Below, in pieces: positions 1 to 7,545 of a stretch of DNA of 64,000 nucleotides. Each line of letters starts with the position of its first letter. Position 1 is the first letter of the stretch. The notes below the pieces were generated by a model, which had not been told where the DNA came from, ran no database searches, and saw only the letters and a list, made by a program, of their open reading frames with translations. This stretch comes from Desertimonas sp963786985 (GTDB lineage Bacteria; Actinomycetota; Acidimicrobiia; Acidimicrobiales; Ilumatobacteraceae): assembly GCA_963786985.1 (NCBI GenBank), contig CAWBBL010000009.1, positions 354,457 to 418,456 of the forward strand. The letters run 5' to 3'. The position numbers and the translations under genes were made by a program.

Positions 1-2
1 TG

Positions 3-98
3 GGTCGTTTCCATCCGGGCAACACACTGCTCGCCCACGAGCTGATCGCCAAGCTCTGCCTGGGCATCGATCCCGACGCGACCCAACGCTGGGGCTGA
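3..98 (+). CDS. C-terminal end of an unidentified protein (cut by window start)
   Basis: An open frame enters from the left edge and stops at TGA 96-98. The 31 visible residues contain the run HPGNTLLAHELIAKLC and end in QRWG. I do not recognise the family from so short a tail. The next gene starts 26 bases downstream on the same strand with its own Shine-Dalgarno sequence, so the two may or may not be cotranscribed. Confidence 0.5.
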   Translation, partial: GRFHPGNTLLAHELIAKLCLGIDPDATQRWG

Positions 99-123
99 CG
101 TGCACCGTTCAAGGAGAGCACCC

Positions 124-1125
124 ATGAGCACTACACGGATGACGATCGCCGCAGCGGCCACGCTCATCGCCCTGGCGACATCGCCCGTCGGCAACGCCAG
201 CTCGGGATCGACGGCACCGGAGGTGACGACCCTGGCGACCTTCGGGAACGGGTTGGCAGCAGGTAGCACGATCGGCCCCGACGGGGCGCTCTACGTGACC
301 GATCCCAACGCGGGGAGCGTGCTGCGCGTCGACACGCGAACCGGGGAGGTCAGCACCTTCGCCGGCGGCCTGCCACCGCAGGTGCTGGGTGTCGGTGGGG
401 CGATGGATGTCGCCTTCCTCGAAGGCACTGCGTACGTCCTGGCGACCATGGTCGGGGGCGACATCGTCGGCGGCGACCACATCGGTGATGCCACCGTCGG
501 GATCTACCGGCTCGATGCCGACGGCCAATTCACGACGTTCGCCGACATCGGTAAGTGGTCGGTCGAGCATCCGCCGGAGACGGACTACTTCGTCACGACC
601 GGGGTGCAGTATGCGCTCGAGCCGTACGGCGAAGGATTCCTCGTGACCGACGGGCATCACAATCGGGTGCTGCGAGTCGCGCCCGACGGTCGCATCGACG
701 AACTGATCACGTTCGACAACATCGTCCCGACCGGGCTCGAGGCGTTCGGTCCCGTGGTGCTGATGGCGCAGGCCGGGGCACTCCCGCATCCTCCCGAAGC
801 GGGGAAGGTGGTGGCCTTTGGGCCGTCACCGGCGGCGGCTGTCGAGGTGGCGAGCGGCGCCAGCCTCATCGTTGACGTCGAGTTCGGTGACGGCTCGCTC
901 TACGCCCTGTCGCAGGGCGAATGGGACGGCGTCGCCGAAGGATCTCCCGCCGCCCCAGACACCGGACGTCTGGTCAGGATCGACTCGAGTGGCGCGTTCG
1001 TGCCGGTCGTCGATGGCGCCGGCGACGAGCTGGTCCTCGATCGCCCTACCTCGTTGGAGCTGACTGGCAACACGGCCTACGTGGTCGGCCTGACGGGCAC
1101 GATCGTCAAGATCGAGAACCTCTGA
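124..1125 (+). CDS. Exported ScyD/ScyE-family beta-propeller-like protein
   Basis: The start is ATG 124, preceded by AAGGAGA at 111-117; an earlier in-frame GTG at 100 lacks such a site. The 333-residue protein opens with a signal peptide (short basic start, then an Ala/Leu core ending near NASSG at about residue 25). The rest consists of NHL/SMP-30-like blades with repeated motifs such as GPDGALYVTDPNAGSVLRVD, DGHHNRVLRVAPDG and DRPTSLELTGNTAYVVG, typical of the ScyD/ScyE family. In cyanobacteria those names come from the scytonemin cluster, but the family is widespread and mostly uncharacterised, so an extracellular binding or lactonase-like role is only a guess. No lipobox is seen. A tRNA gene follows on the same strand. 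Confidence 0.75.
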   Translation: MSTTRMTIAAAATLIALATSPVGNASSGSTAPEVTTLATFGNGLAAGSTIGPDGALYVTDPNAGSVLRVDTRTGEVSTFAGGLPPQVLGVGGAMDVAFLEGTAYVLATMVGGDIVGGDHIGDATVGIYRLDADGQFTTFADIGKWSVEHPPETDYFVTTGVQYALEPYGEGFLVTDGHHNRVLRVAPDGRIDELITFDNIVPTGLEAFGPVVLMAQAGALPHPPEAGKVVAFGPSPAAAVEVASGASLIVDVEFGDGSLYALSQGEWDGVAEGSPAAPDTGRLVRIDSSGAFVPVVDGAGDELVLDRPTSLELTGNTAYVVGLTGTIVKIENL

Positions 1126-1158
1126 GGAGGGAGTACCCCTGCAAGCCAGCGATGTCCG

Positions 1159-1189
1159 CTGACGGCGCGGGCAACCGGCAGCCTAGGCT
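1159..1189 (+). promoter_or_regulatory. Probable promoter of tRNA-Arg
   Basis: A TAGGCT box at 1184-1189 lies 9 bases before the mature tRNA 5' end, and CTGACG at 1159-1164 is a plausible -35 with a 19-base spacer. The -10 matches the TAnnnT form seen before many genes in this window. The spacer is slightly long, so the -35 is the weaker part. Confidence 0.4.
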
Positions 1190-1198
1190 GTCGAGCCC

Positions 1199-1271
1199 GC
1201 CCTCGTAGCTCAGGGGATAGAGCATCGGTTTCCTAAACCGTGTGTCGCAGGTTCGAATCCTGCCGGGGGCA
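1199..1271 (+). tRNA. tRNA-Arg, anticodon CCU
   Basis: A 73-base cloverleaf can be folded by eye. The acceptor stem is GCCCTCG (1199-1205) with CGGGGGC (1264-1270), including one G-U pair, and A1271 is the discriminator. The D arm is GCTC/GAGC (1208-1211, 1220-1223). The anticodon loop TTCCTAA has CCT at 1232-1234, and the T arm is GCAGG-TTCGAAT-CCTGC. The anticodon stem has one terminal T-T mismatch. CCA is not encoded. It reads AGG, a rare codon in high-GC genomes. tRNA 3' ends are common integration targets, but no integrase or duplicated att sequence follows here. Confidence 0.95.
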
Positions 1272-1505
1272 CGCACATCTACCAGGGCTAATGCGCTGTC
1301 GGCGGCGATCGACGGGAGCGCTTGGCCCAGATCCGATCGTCGCATCGTGCGCGCCAACCAGCCCGCCACGACGCTGCCGATCGGCTGAACTGTGTCTCGC
1401 GCCGGAGATCAGTTCGGCGACCGCCGCCGTGCGGTTCGCTCGTCAGGCGGGTCGTCCGGGGGGCTGCCTACACTCGATCGGTCGGGCAACGAGGAGGTCC
1501 CCAGA

Positions 1506-3875
1506 GTGACGACGAGCAGCACGAGTCGGGCGGTTCTTCCGATCCCGGATGCGCACCAGCCGTATCCCGGTCTGGTCACCTATGACGCCAAGGATCCGGC
1601 GACGTCGTTTCCGCCGATCCGTCAGGTCCGGCCGCCAGAGGGGGCGCCCAATGTGCTCGTGGTGCTGGTCGATGACGCGGGGTTCGCCGCGTCGAGCGCG
1701 TTCGGTGGCGTGATCGAGACGCCAACGGCGGATCGGTTGGCGGCGGGGGGGCTGCGTTACAGCAGGTTCCACACCACGGCGTTGTGCTCCCCGACGCGGC
1801 AGGCGCTACTCACCGGCCGCAACCACCACTCGGTCGGCATGGGTGGCATCACGGAAATCGCCACGTCGGCCCCGGGCTACACCGGCGTCCGACCGAACAC
1901 AGCGGCGCCGTTGGCCGAGACGCTCAAGCTGAACGGCTATTCGACCGCGCAGTTCGGCAAGTGCCATGAGGTGCCGGTGTATGAGACCAGCCCTATGGGA
2001 CCGTTCGACGCCTGGCCCACCGGCGGCGGCGGGTTCGAGTACTTCTTCGGGTTCATCGGCGGCGAAACCAACCAATGGCATCCAGCGCTGTATGAGGGCA
2101 CGACCCCGGTGGAGCCGTGGGGTCGACCGGAGGAGGGCTACCACTTCACCGAGGACCTGACCGACCACGCCGTCGCGTGGGTGCGTCAGCAGAAGGCGCT
2201 GGTTCCGGACAAACCGTTCTTCATGTACTTCGCGCCGGGCGCGACACACGCGCCGCATCACGTATCGAAGGACTGGATCGAGCGCTACCGGGGTCGCTTC
2301 GACGGCGGGTGGGACGCGTTGCGGGCGGAGATCTTCGAGCAGCAGAAGGCGGTGGGGGTCATCCCCGGGGACGCCGAACTCACCGCCCGGCCGGAGGAGA
2401 TCCCGGCGTGGGACGACGTGGCCGACGACTTGAAGCCGGTGCTGGCGCGTCAGATGGAGGTGTACGCGGCTTACCTGTCGCACACTGACCATCACATCGG
2501 TCGCCTGATTGACGCCATCGGGGACCTGGGCGTGCTCGATGACACCCTCGTGTACTACATCGTCGGCGACAACGGCGCGTCGGCTGAGGGCACGATCAAT
2601 GGCACCTTCAACGAGACGCTGATCTTCAACGGCGCGTCGGCGTTGGAAACCGTCGAGTTCATGGCGTCGAAGGTCGACATGTTCGGCGGCCCGGAGGCCT
2701 ACAACCACTACGCCGTCGGTTGGGCGCACGCCATGGACACGCCCTACCAATGGACCAAGCAGGTCGCCTCGCACTGGGGTGGGACCCGCAACGGGACCAT
2801 CATCCATTGGCCCAACGGCTTCGCCGCGCGTGGCGAGATCCGTTCCCAGTTCTGCCACGTGATCGATGTCGCCCCCACCGTTCTCGAAGCTGCCACCCTG
2901 CCCGCGCCGACGTTCGTGCACGGCGTGCAGCAAATGCCACTCCAGGGCACGAGCATGGTCTACTCGTTCGACGCCGTCGACGCTCCGGAACGCCACGACC
3001 TCCAGTACTTCGAGATGTTCGTCAACCGGGGGATCTACCACCAGGGCTGGACCGCCTGCACTCGGCACTCGACGCCATGGGTGATCGAGCCGACCCCACC
3101 GATCGACGACGACGAGTGGGAACTGTACGGTCCCGACGACTGGACTCAGGCCCGCAACATCGCCAACGACAACCCGACGAAGCTGGCCGAACTGCAACGG
3201 CTCTTTCTCATCGAGGCCGCGAAGTACAACGTCCTGCCGCTCGACGATCGCCGCATCGAGCGGTTCAACGCCGACCTGGCGGGCAGGCCACAGCTCGTCA
3301 AGGGAAGCTCGCAGCTGCTGTTCGGGGGCATGGGTCGTCTGTCGGAGAACTCAGTCATCGTGATCAAGAACAAGTCGCACGCCGTGACCGCCAACATCAC
3401 CGTGCCCGACCGTGGCGCCGAGGGTGTGATCGTCTCCCAAGGCGGCGCCTTCGCAGGGTGGAGCCTGTACGTCAAGGACAGCAAACCCAAGTACTGCTAC
3501 AACACGTTGGGACTCACGCTGTCCACGATCGAAGGCGACCGAGCGTTGACACCCGGAGATCACCAAGTACGAATGGAGTTCGCCTACGACGGCGGCGGCC
3601 TCGCCAAGGGCGGCACCGTCACCCTGTACCTCGACGGCGACAAAGTCGGCGAAGGTCGAGTGGAGGCCACCGTCCCCATGGTGTTCTCCGGTGACGAAAC
3701 CACCGACGTCGGCAAAGACACCGGCACCGGCGTCACCCCCGACTACACCACCGGCGACAACAGCTTCACCGGACGAGTCCACTGGGTGCAGATCGACATC
3801 GACGACAGCGCCGAAAACCTCGACCACCTCATCACCCCCGAGGAACGCCTCCGCGTCGCCATGGCCCGCCAATAG
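1506..3875 (+). CDS. Arylsulfatase, AtsA-like (type I, formylglycine-dependent)
   Basis: The start is GTG 1506 after GAGGAGG at 1490-1496, with a TACACT box at 1469-1474; an in-frame ATG at 1392 would add an unlikely Arg/Ser-rich leader. The 789-residue length matches mycobacterial AtsA/AtsD sulfatases. The alkaline phosphatase-superfamily fold is clear: metal-binding VDDAG near residues 55-59, the signature C94-S-P-T-R98 followed by ALLTGRNHH, then the metal site around YYIVGDNGASAEG. Cys94 must be oxidised to formylglycine; the motif is CxPTR rather than the usual CxPSR. The last 230 residues form the C-terminal beta domain of this subgroup. No signal peptide is seen, so it is probably cytoplasmic. 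The matching activating enzyme (FGE) is 13 kb downstream. Confidence 0.93.
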   Translation: MTTSSTSRAVLPIPDAHQPYPGLVTYDAKDPATSFPPIRQVRPPEGAPNVLVVLVDDAGFAASSAFGGVIETPTADRLAAGGLRYSRFHTTALCSPTRQALLTGRNHHSVGMGGITEIATSAPGYTGVRPNTAAPLAETLKLNGYSTAQFGKCHEVPVYETSPMGPFDAWPTGGGGFEYFFGFIGGETNQWHPALYEGTTPVEPWGRPEEGYHFTEDLTDHAVAWVRQQKALVPDKPFFMYFAPGATHAPHHVSKDWIERYRGRFDGGWDALRAEIFEQQKAVGVIPGDAELTARPEEIPAWDDVADDLKPVLARQMEVYAAYLSHTDHHIGRLIDAIGDLGVLDDTLVYYIVGDNGASAEGTINGTFNETLIFNGASALETVEFMASKVDMFGGPEAYNHYAVGWAHAMDTPYQWTKQVASHWGGTRNGTIIHWPNGFAARGEIRSQFCHVIDVAPTVLEAATLPAPTFVHGVQQMPLQGTSMVYSFDAVDAPERHDLQYFEMFVNRGIYHQGWTACTRHSTPWVIEPTPPIDDDEWELYGPDDWTQARNIANDNPTKLAELQRLFLIEAAKYNVLPLDDRRIERFNADLAGRPQLVKGSSQLLFGGMGRLSENSVIVIKNKSHAVTANITVPDRGAEGVIVSQGGAFAGWSLYVKDSKPKYCYNTLGLTLSTIEGDRALTPGDHQVRMEFAYDGGGLAKGGTVTLYLDGDKVGEGRVEATVPMVFSGDETTDVGKDTGTGVTPDYTTGDNSFTGRVHWVQIDIDDSAENLDHLITPEERLRVAMARQ

Positions 3876-3992
3876 CGGACCCGGGTGTCGGCATCGCATC
3901 GTTCTCCGGCCGCAAACCGGTAGCCAGCTGCCGAATCGCGCCGTCAGAACGTTCGGTAGCGTCAACTGGGCTGCGTCGCCGCGTCGTCGGTG

Positions 3993-5696
3993 CTACTGGT
4001 CCTCGTAGACGTGTTCGCCGCGGAGGAGCCGGCGGGTGATCGTGACGACCTGATCGGTTGCCCGCACCGTCGGTGTGTGGGCGGCCAGCCACCGCGATGC
4101 GCCGATGAGTACGAGGCCGGCTTCTGGTGAACCGGCCGGCCAGGCACGGTGTTGGGCGGCAGCCGCGTCGATGGACTGGAACCAGTGGAAGCCGGCGTCC
4201 TCTCGGTAGAGAGCTCGGCAGAGCTCGGCGAGGACGGCTTCGCCGGTGCCGCCGGCGGCGAGGTGTCCGGCGACGATTTGGCCGGCCTGATCGACGCCGC
4301 CGCGGCGTTCCCAGCATTGCTCCATCTCCTCGAGCCGCCGTGGCTCATCGGCCGGAAGTCGGGCGGCAGGCACGTTGAGGAAGCGGTCGAGGTACACGCG
4401 TAGCGCCCCGTGGACGATGCCACGTGCCAGTTCCGCGGTGGGGTGGCGGCCGATCGCTTGGTGCACTGCGTTCGCCGTCGTGAAGGTGTGGTGCACGGTG
4501 TCCCAGTCGCCAACGTCGTTCTGAATGTGGAAGCGGACGAGGCGCAGAGCAGCGGCCAGCGCCACGGCGCGGGCGAGCTGCTCCATCGAGGCGCCCCGCG
4601 CCGCCGCATCCACGAGCGCATTGGCGACGTCGTGGGGGTCGTCGACGAGCAGCGCCCAGCCGACAGCTCCGAGCTCGTCGTCAGGCATCCCGGGGCCTCG
4701 CGTCTCGTTGATGCGGGAGGCGGTCTGGTCAATGATTGGGATGAGGTCGACCGGTTCGCGCCATTCGCTGACCTCCTCGTGACGGGTGGCCGAGGCTGTG
4801 GCGCGCACGACGGTCGGTAGGAGCAAGGCCCAGCCGTCGTCGCCGATTGCGGCCGCCGCCTCACACGCCTTGTTGAGGTAGTCGATGACGTGCCCGTCGT
4901 CGATGAAGACGTGGTCGGTGCACGCCGCAAACATGAACTGCTCCGTCGCCGTCGGATCGATGCGACTGCCGGTCGCCGCAACGCGCTCGGCCGATTGGCC
5001 GAGACGGTTGTCGATGAAGCGGCGATACCAGCGGGCCAGTTGCATCGGCTCGGCTTCCCCGTCCAGCGGCGCCACCGGGAAGCGAGGACGATGACCTTGC
5101 GTGTCGCGGCCGAGGAACGCCAGGCCTTGCGTCAGGGCGCGGCCCTGCTCGCTCGACGGCAGATGCGACAGCAAGTTGAGCACGATCTGCGCCACGGTCA
5201 TGCCCGGGCCCCACCCCTCGACCCGGTTGGCGGCAGCGAAGCGCAGCCCGATCTCCACGATCCGAACCGGGGGCACACCAGATGCGAGCAACGCATGCAC
5301 CGCCTTGGCGACCACCAACGTGAGCCCTTCCTCGAGACCTTCGACGAGGCGGCGTTCGAGCCGCTCGACGTCGCCGCTTGTCGGTCGAGGTGAGACCCGC
5401 ACTTCATCACCCTCGATCGCCACCTCGAAGGCCACGGCATCATCGGCCCACAGATCAAGCGTCGATCCCGATGACAGATCAAACCGGGCATGGTGCCAGT
5501 GGCAGGTCAGCAATCCGTCGTGCACGGTGCCGCGATGCAGCGGAAACCCCATGTGCGGGCAGCGATCCTCGATCGCCCACACCCGCCCACCGTCCCAAAA
5601 GACCACCACCGGCGACTCGCCGGCCTTCCCAACCAGGCAGCCGGCCTTGCGCAGCTCGGTCGCCGACCCGATCGACACCCCCGTTACAACGTCCAC
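3993..5696 (-). CDS. Rieske [2Fe-2S] protein with long alpha-helical C-terminal domain
   Basis: The N-terminal 100 residues are a Rieske ferredoxin domain with both ligand pairs (CPHMGFPLH and CHWHH, CxH...CxxH). They are followed by about 440 residues of mostly helical sequence without a Rieske-oxygenase mononuclear iron site that I can recognise, so electron transfer or sensing is more likely than hydroxylation. The start is placed at GTG 5696 because a well-formed promoter ends six bases earlier (TATGGT, 5708 down to 5703), which makes the message leaderless. An upstream in-frame GTG at 5723 would lie inside the regulator box and before the predicted transcription start. It converges on the arylsulfatase gene; the roughly 115 bases between them hold nothing clear. 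Confidence 0.8.
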   Translation of the reverse strand: MDVVTGVSIGSATELRKAGCLVGKAGESPVVVFWDGGRVWAIEDRCPHMGFPLHRGTVHDGLLTCHWHHARFDLSSGSTLDLWADDAVAFEVAIEGDEVRVSPRPTSGDVERLERRLVEGLEEGLTLVVAKAVHALLASGVPPVRIVEIGLRFAAANRVEGWGPGMTVAQIVLNLLSHLPSSEQGRALTQGLAFLGRDTQGHRPRFPVAPLDGEAEPMQLARWYRRFIDNRLGQSAERVAATGSRIDPTATEQFMFAACTDHVFIDDGHVIDYLNKACEAAAAIGDDGWALLLPTVVRATASATRHEEVSEWREPVDLIPIIDQTASRINETRGPGMPDDELGAVGWALLVDDPHDVANALVDAAARGASMEQLARAVALAAALRLVRFHIQNDVGDWDTVHHTFTTANAVHQAIGRHPTAELARGIVHGALRVYLDRFLNVPAARLPADEPRRLEEMEQCWERRGGVDQAGQIVAGHLAAGGTGEAVLAELCRALYREDAGFHWFQSIDAAAAQHRAWPAGSPEAGLVLIGASRWLAAHTPTVRATDQVVTITRRLLRGEHVYEDQ

Positions 5697-5733
5697 GGCC
5701 GAACCATACGACCTCAAGTCCACTTGAGATCAA
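5697..5733 (-). promoter_or_regulatory. SoxR-type (MerR family) promoter of the Rieske gene
   Basis: On the minus strand the promoter reads TTGATC (5733-5728), a 19-base spacer, then TATGGT (5708-5703). The spacer holds a palindrome, CTCAAGT and ACTTGAG around a 2-base centre (5713-5728). In the 18-mer CCTCAAGTCCACTTGAGA, 15 of 18 positions match the E. coli sox box CCTCAAGTTAACTTGAGG (from memory). A 19 bp spacer with the dyad between -35 and -10 is the hallmark of MerR-family activation by DNA distortion. No MerR/SoxR gene lies in the window, so the regulator would act from elsewhere. Confidence 0.65.
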
Positions 5734-5758
5734 GCGCCGCGCCATCGAGTGGCCGTCG

Positions 5759-6157
5759 TCACGGCACGTTGAGCTGCCAAGTCACCCCGTAACGATCACC
5801 GACCCAGCCGAAACGGGAGCTGAACCCGTAGTCGTCGAGCGGCATATACACCCTGCCCCCGTGGCTGAGCCGATCGAACAACCGCTGGAGTTCGTCGTTG
5901 TCGTCGCAGTCGATCCACAGTGACACTGCCGGGGTGAACCCCCATTCATGACGGACGGGACTGTCGGCACAACTGAAGTCGCTTCCGGCGAGACGGAACT
6001 TGGCGACTTTGACGGTGCCCTCCGGTCCGCCCTCGCCCGGGCCGTAGTGGTCGATCTCGATGAGGTCGAAGTCGTCGAAGACCTCGCGGTAGAGATCGAG
6101 TGCTGCAGTAGCGGCGCCATCTTGGAACGTCAGGAAGGTTCGAAGTCCCTGGGTCAT
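5759..6157 (-). CDS. VOC superfamily protein (PhnB/YdcE-like, 3-dmu-9_3-mt domain)
   Basis: The chosen start, ATG 6157, gives 132 residues beginning MTQGLRTFLTFQDGAA, the normal N-terminus of this family (GLRTFLTF.DG.AEEA..FY). The C-terminal half contains WIDCDDNDELQRLFDRLS and YGFSSRFGWVGDRYGVTWQL, typical of the single-domain PhnB-like branch. These VOC proteins bind a metal or small ligand, but the substrate cannot be told from sequence. It starts 10 bases after the stop of the upstream membrane-protein gene on the same strand, so the two probably form an operon under the TetR-controlled promoter. Confidence 0.8.
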   Translation of the reverse strand: MTQGLRTFLTFQDGAATAALDLYREVFDDFDLIEIDHYGPGEGGPEGTVKVAKFRLAGSDFSCADSPVRHEWGFTPAVSLWIDCDDNDELQRLFDRLSHGGRVYMPLDDYGFSSRFGWVGDRYGVTWQLNVP

Positions 6158-6167
6158 CGGATCGACA

Positions 6168-6806
6168 CTAACGACCCCTGTGTGAACCGTCGCGTCGGAC
6201 GTTGGCGCGGTAGACGACGGTGATGATCGTGAACAGAGCGGCGGAAGTCGCCAGCGCCACGACGACTCGCACTGCGGGGACACTTCCGTCCGCGACGACG
6301 GCTCGCCGCAGATAGTTGGCACCAACGATGACCGCGAGGTAGACCCACCAGGGCGCCCACTTGGCTGACGTCGTCGGTTGTTCTTGCAGCTGCTGATTCA
6401 TCACGGTCTTCTCCTTGGATGTCCCAGTGGTGGAGCGCCCGATCGGTTGGGTCGGGTTGTCCGTTCGGTCGGGGTTGGGTGGCGAGCCGTCTGACTCGTG
6501 ACCGCGTTCATCGCGGCGGCGGAGCGGCCAGATCGGGGCGAGCGTCGATGCCTTTCCCAGCGGCGCGGCGTCGCCCCGTCGGAGGGCGACGGCAATGCTG
6601 TTGATGGCGATGATCACGACGAGGGCTGTGGCTACCCACGAGGCGACGCGGATCGCTTGTGGGATCTCCGCCGTGGTCACGATGATGACGGCTTGACGGA
6701 CGAGGTTGGCCGCGGCGAACGCCACGCCGTAGATCCACCACGGTGGACCCCATGGTGATCGGCGGCTCGAGTAGGCGTGCAGGAGTTGACGAAGGTGGGA
6801 AGTCAT
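6168..6806 (-). CDS. Membrane protein with two homologous units (possible internal second start)
   Basis: The continuous frame encodes 212 residues made of two similar halves, each beginning with a Trp-Pro-Trp-rich motif and transmembrane segment: PPWWIYGVAFAAANLVRQAV near residue 20 and APWWVYLAVIVGANYLRRAV near residue 150. Each unit has two or three hydrophobic helices; a charged Pro/Arg/Thr-rich linker of about 60 residues joins them. Within the linker AAGGAGAA (6416-6409) precedes an in-frame ATG at 6401 by 7 bases, so the second half (77 residues) may be made separately. I do not recognise the family. It diverges from a TetR gene across a 36-base region with a palindrome, and is probably its repressed target. 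Confidence 0.6.
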   Translation of the reverse strand: MTSHLRQLLHAYSSRRSPWGPPWWIYGVAFAAANLVRQAVIIVTTAEIPQAIRVASWVATALVVIIAINSIAVALRRGDAAPLGKASTLAPIWPLRRRDERGHESDGSPPNPDRTDNPTQPIGRSTTGTSKEKTVMNQQLQEQPTTSAKWAPWWVYLAVIVGANYLRRAVVADGSVPAVRVVVALATSAALFTIITVVYRANVRRDGSHRGR

Positions 6807-6810
6807 GACC

Positions 6811-6834
6811 GTTCTAACACAGTTGTGCTAGAAC
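6811..6834 (+). promoter_or_regulatory. TetR operator between divergent genes
   Basis: A 24-base near-perfect palindrome has outer arms GTTCTA and TAGAAC and inner arms CACA and TGTG. It fills most of the 36 bases between the membrane-protein ATG (6806) and the TetR start (6843). Each strand carries a TAGAAC box, 4 bases before the ATG on the minus strand and 8 before the GTG on the plus strand, so a dimer bound here would cover both promoters. This supports autoregulation and repression of the divergent gene. Confidence 0.7.
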
Positions 6835-6842
6835 GTATTCCC

Positions 6843-7508
6843 GTGCCCATCCACGTCGACCACGAGATCCGACGACTGCAACTTGCCCAGGCCGTCTGGC
6901 GGATCGTCGTGCGCGACGGCGTCACCGCCGCATCGGTGCGCGCCGTCGCCAGAGAGGCGGGGTTGTCGATGGGGTCGGTCCGCCACTTCTTTGCCAGCCA
7001 CGATCAGCTTCTGCTCTTCGCCGTCGAGGCGCTCGTCGAGCAAGCCCGCCGGCGAATCGAAGCGGGGACGCCGGCACGCATGGCCCTGCTCGCCGCGGGT
7101 CGGCCGCTCGCCGCGGTCGCCGCCCTGCTCGAAGAGGTCGTGCCGCTCGACGCCGAGCGGCAGACCGAGGCCAAGGTGTGGGCCGCCTTCACGACACCGC
7201 CAGCGACGAGCCCCGAGGTCGCAACGATTCGCGAACAGGTCGACGACGGTGTGCGGGAGCTGTGCCGCAACGCCCTCGATGCACTGCAACAGTTCGGTCG
7301 GCTCCATGCCGATCGTGATCGTCGTATCGAGATCGAGCGGATCCACGCCCTACTCGACGGTCTCGCCATCCACCTGACACTCGAGCCGGGGCGCCTCGAT
7401 TCCGACCTCGTCAGATCGGTCATCCGCACTCATCTCGGCGATCTCGCGTCGACCCCTTCCAACGATCACCCCAACGTTGGAGGGCCCAACGACCGCACGG
7501 TCTCGTAG
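6843..7508 (+). CDS. TetR/AcrR family transcriptional regulator
   Basis: The 221-residue protein has the N-terminal helix-turn-helix of TetR proteins (AQAVWRIVVRDGVTAASVRAVAREAGLSMGSVRHFFASHDQLL), followed by the helical ligand-binding domain. GTG 6843 is preferred over an ATG at 6777 because the latter would run through the operator and over the divergent gene's start, and because TAGAAC sits 8 bases upstream (leaderless). It likely represses itself and the divergent membrane-protein/VOC operon. The ligand is unknown. It is convergent with the histidine kinase gene downstream. Confidence 0.9.
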   Translation: MPIHVDHEIRRLQLAQAVWRIVVRDGVTAASVRAVAREAGLSMGSVRHFFASHDQLLLFAVEALVEQARRRIEAGTPARMALLAAGRPLAAVAALLEEVVPLDAERQTEAKVWAAFTTPPATSPEVATIREQVDDGVRELCRNALDALQQFGRLHADRDRRIEIERIHALLDGLAIHLTLEPGRLDSDLVRSVIRTHLGDLASTPSNDHPNVGGPNDRTVS

Positions 7509-7545
7509 TCACGTCGTCACGTCAGCCTCGCCGCGGCTGCTCCGA

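Noticed and set aside
1199..1505. tRNA-Arg as the attachment site of a genomic island
   Set aside because: No integrase, no duplicated tRNA 3' end and no change in gene character downstream.
1806..3197. 463-codon open frame antisense to the arylsulfatase
   Set aside because: It mirrors codon-position GC bias of the real gene, has no family motif and no ribosome site.
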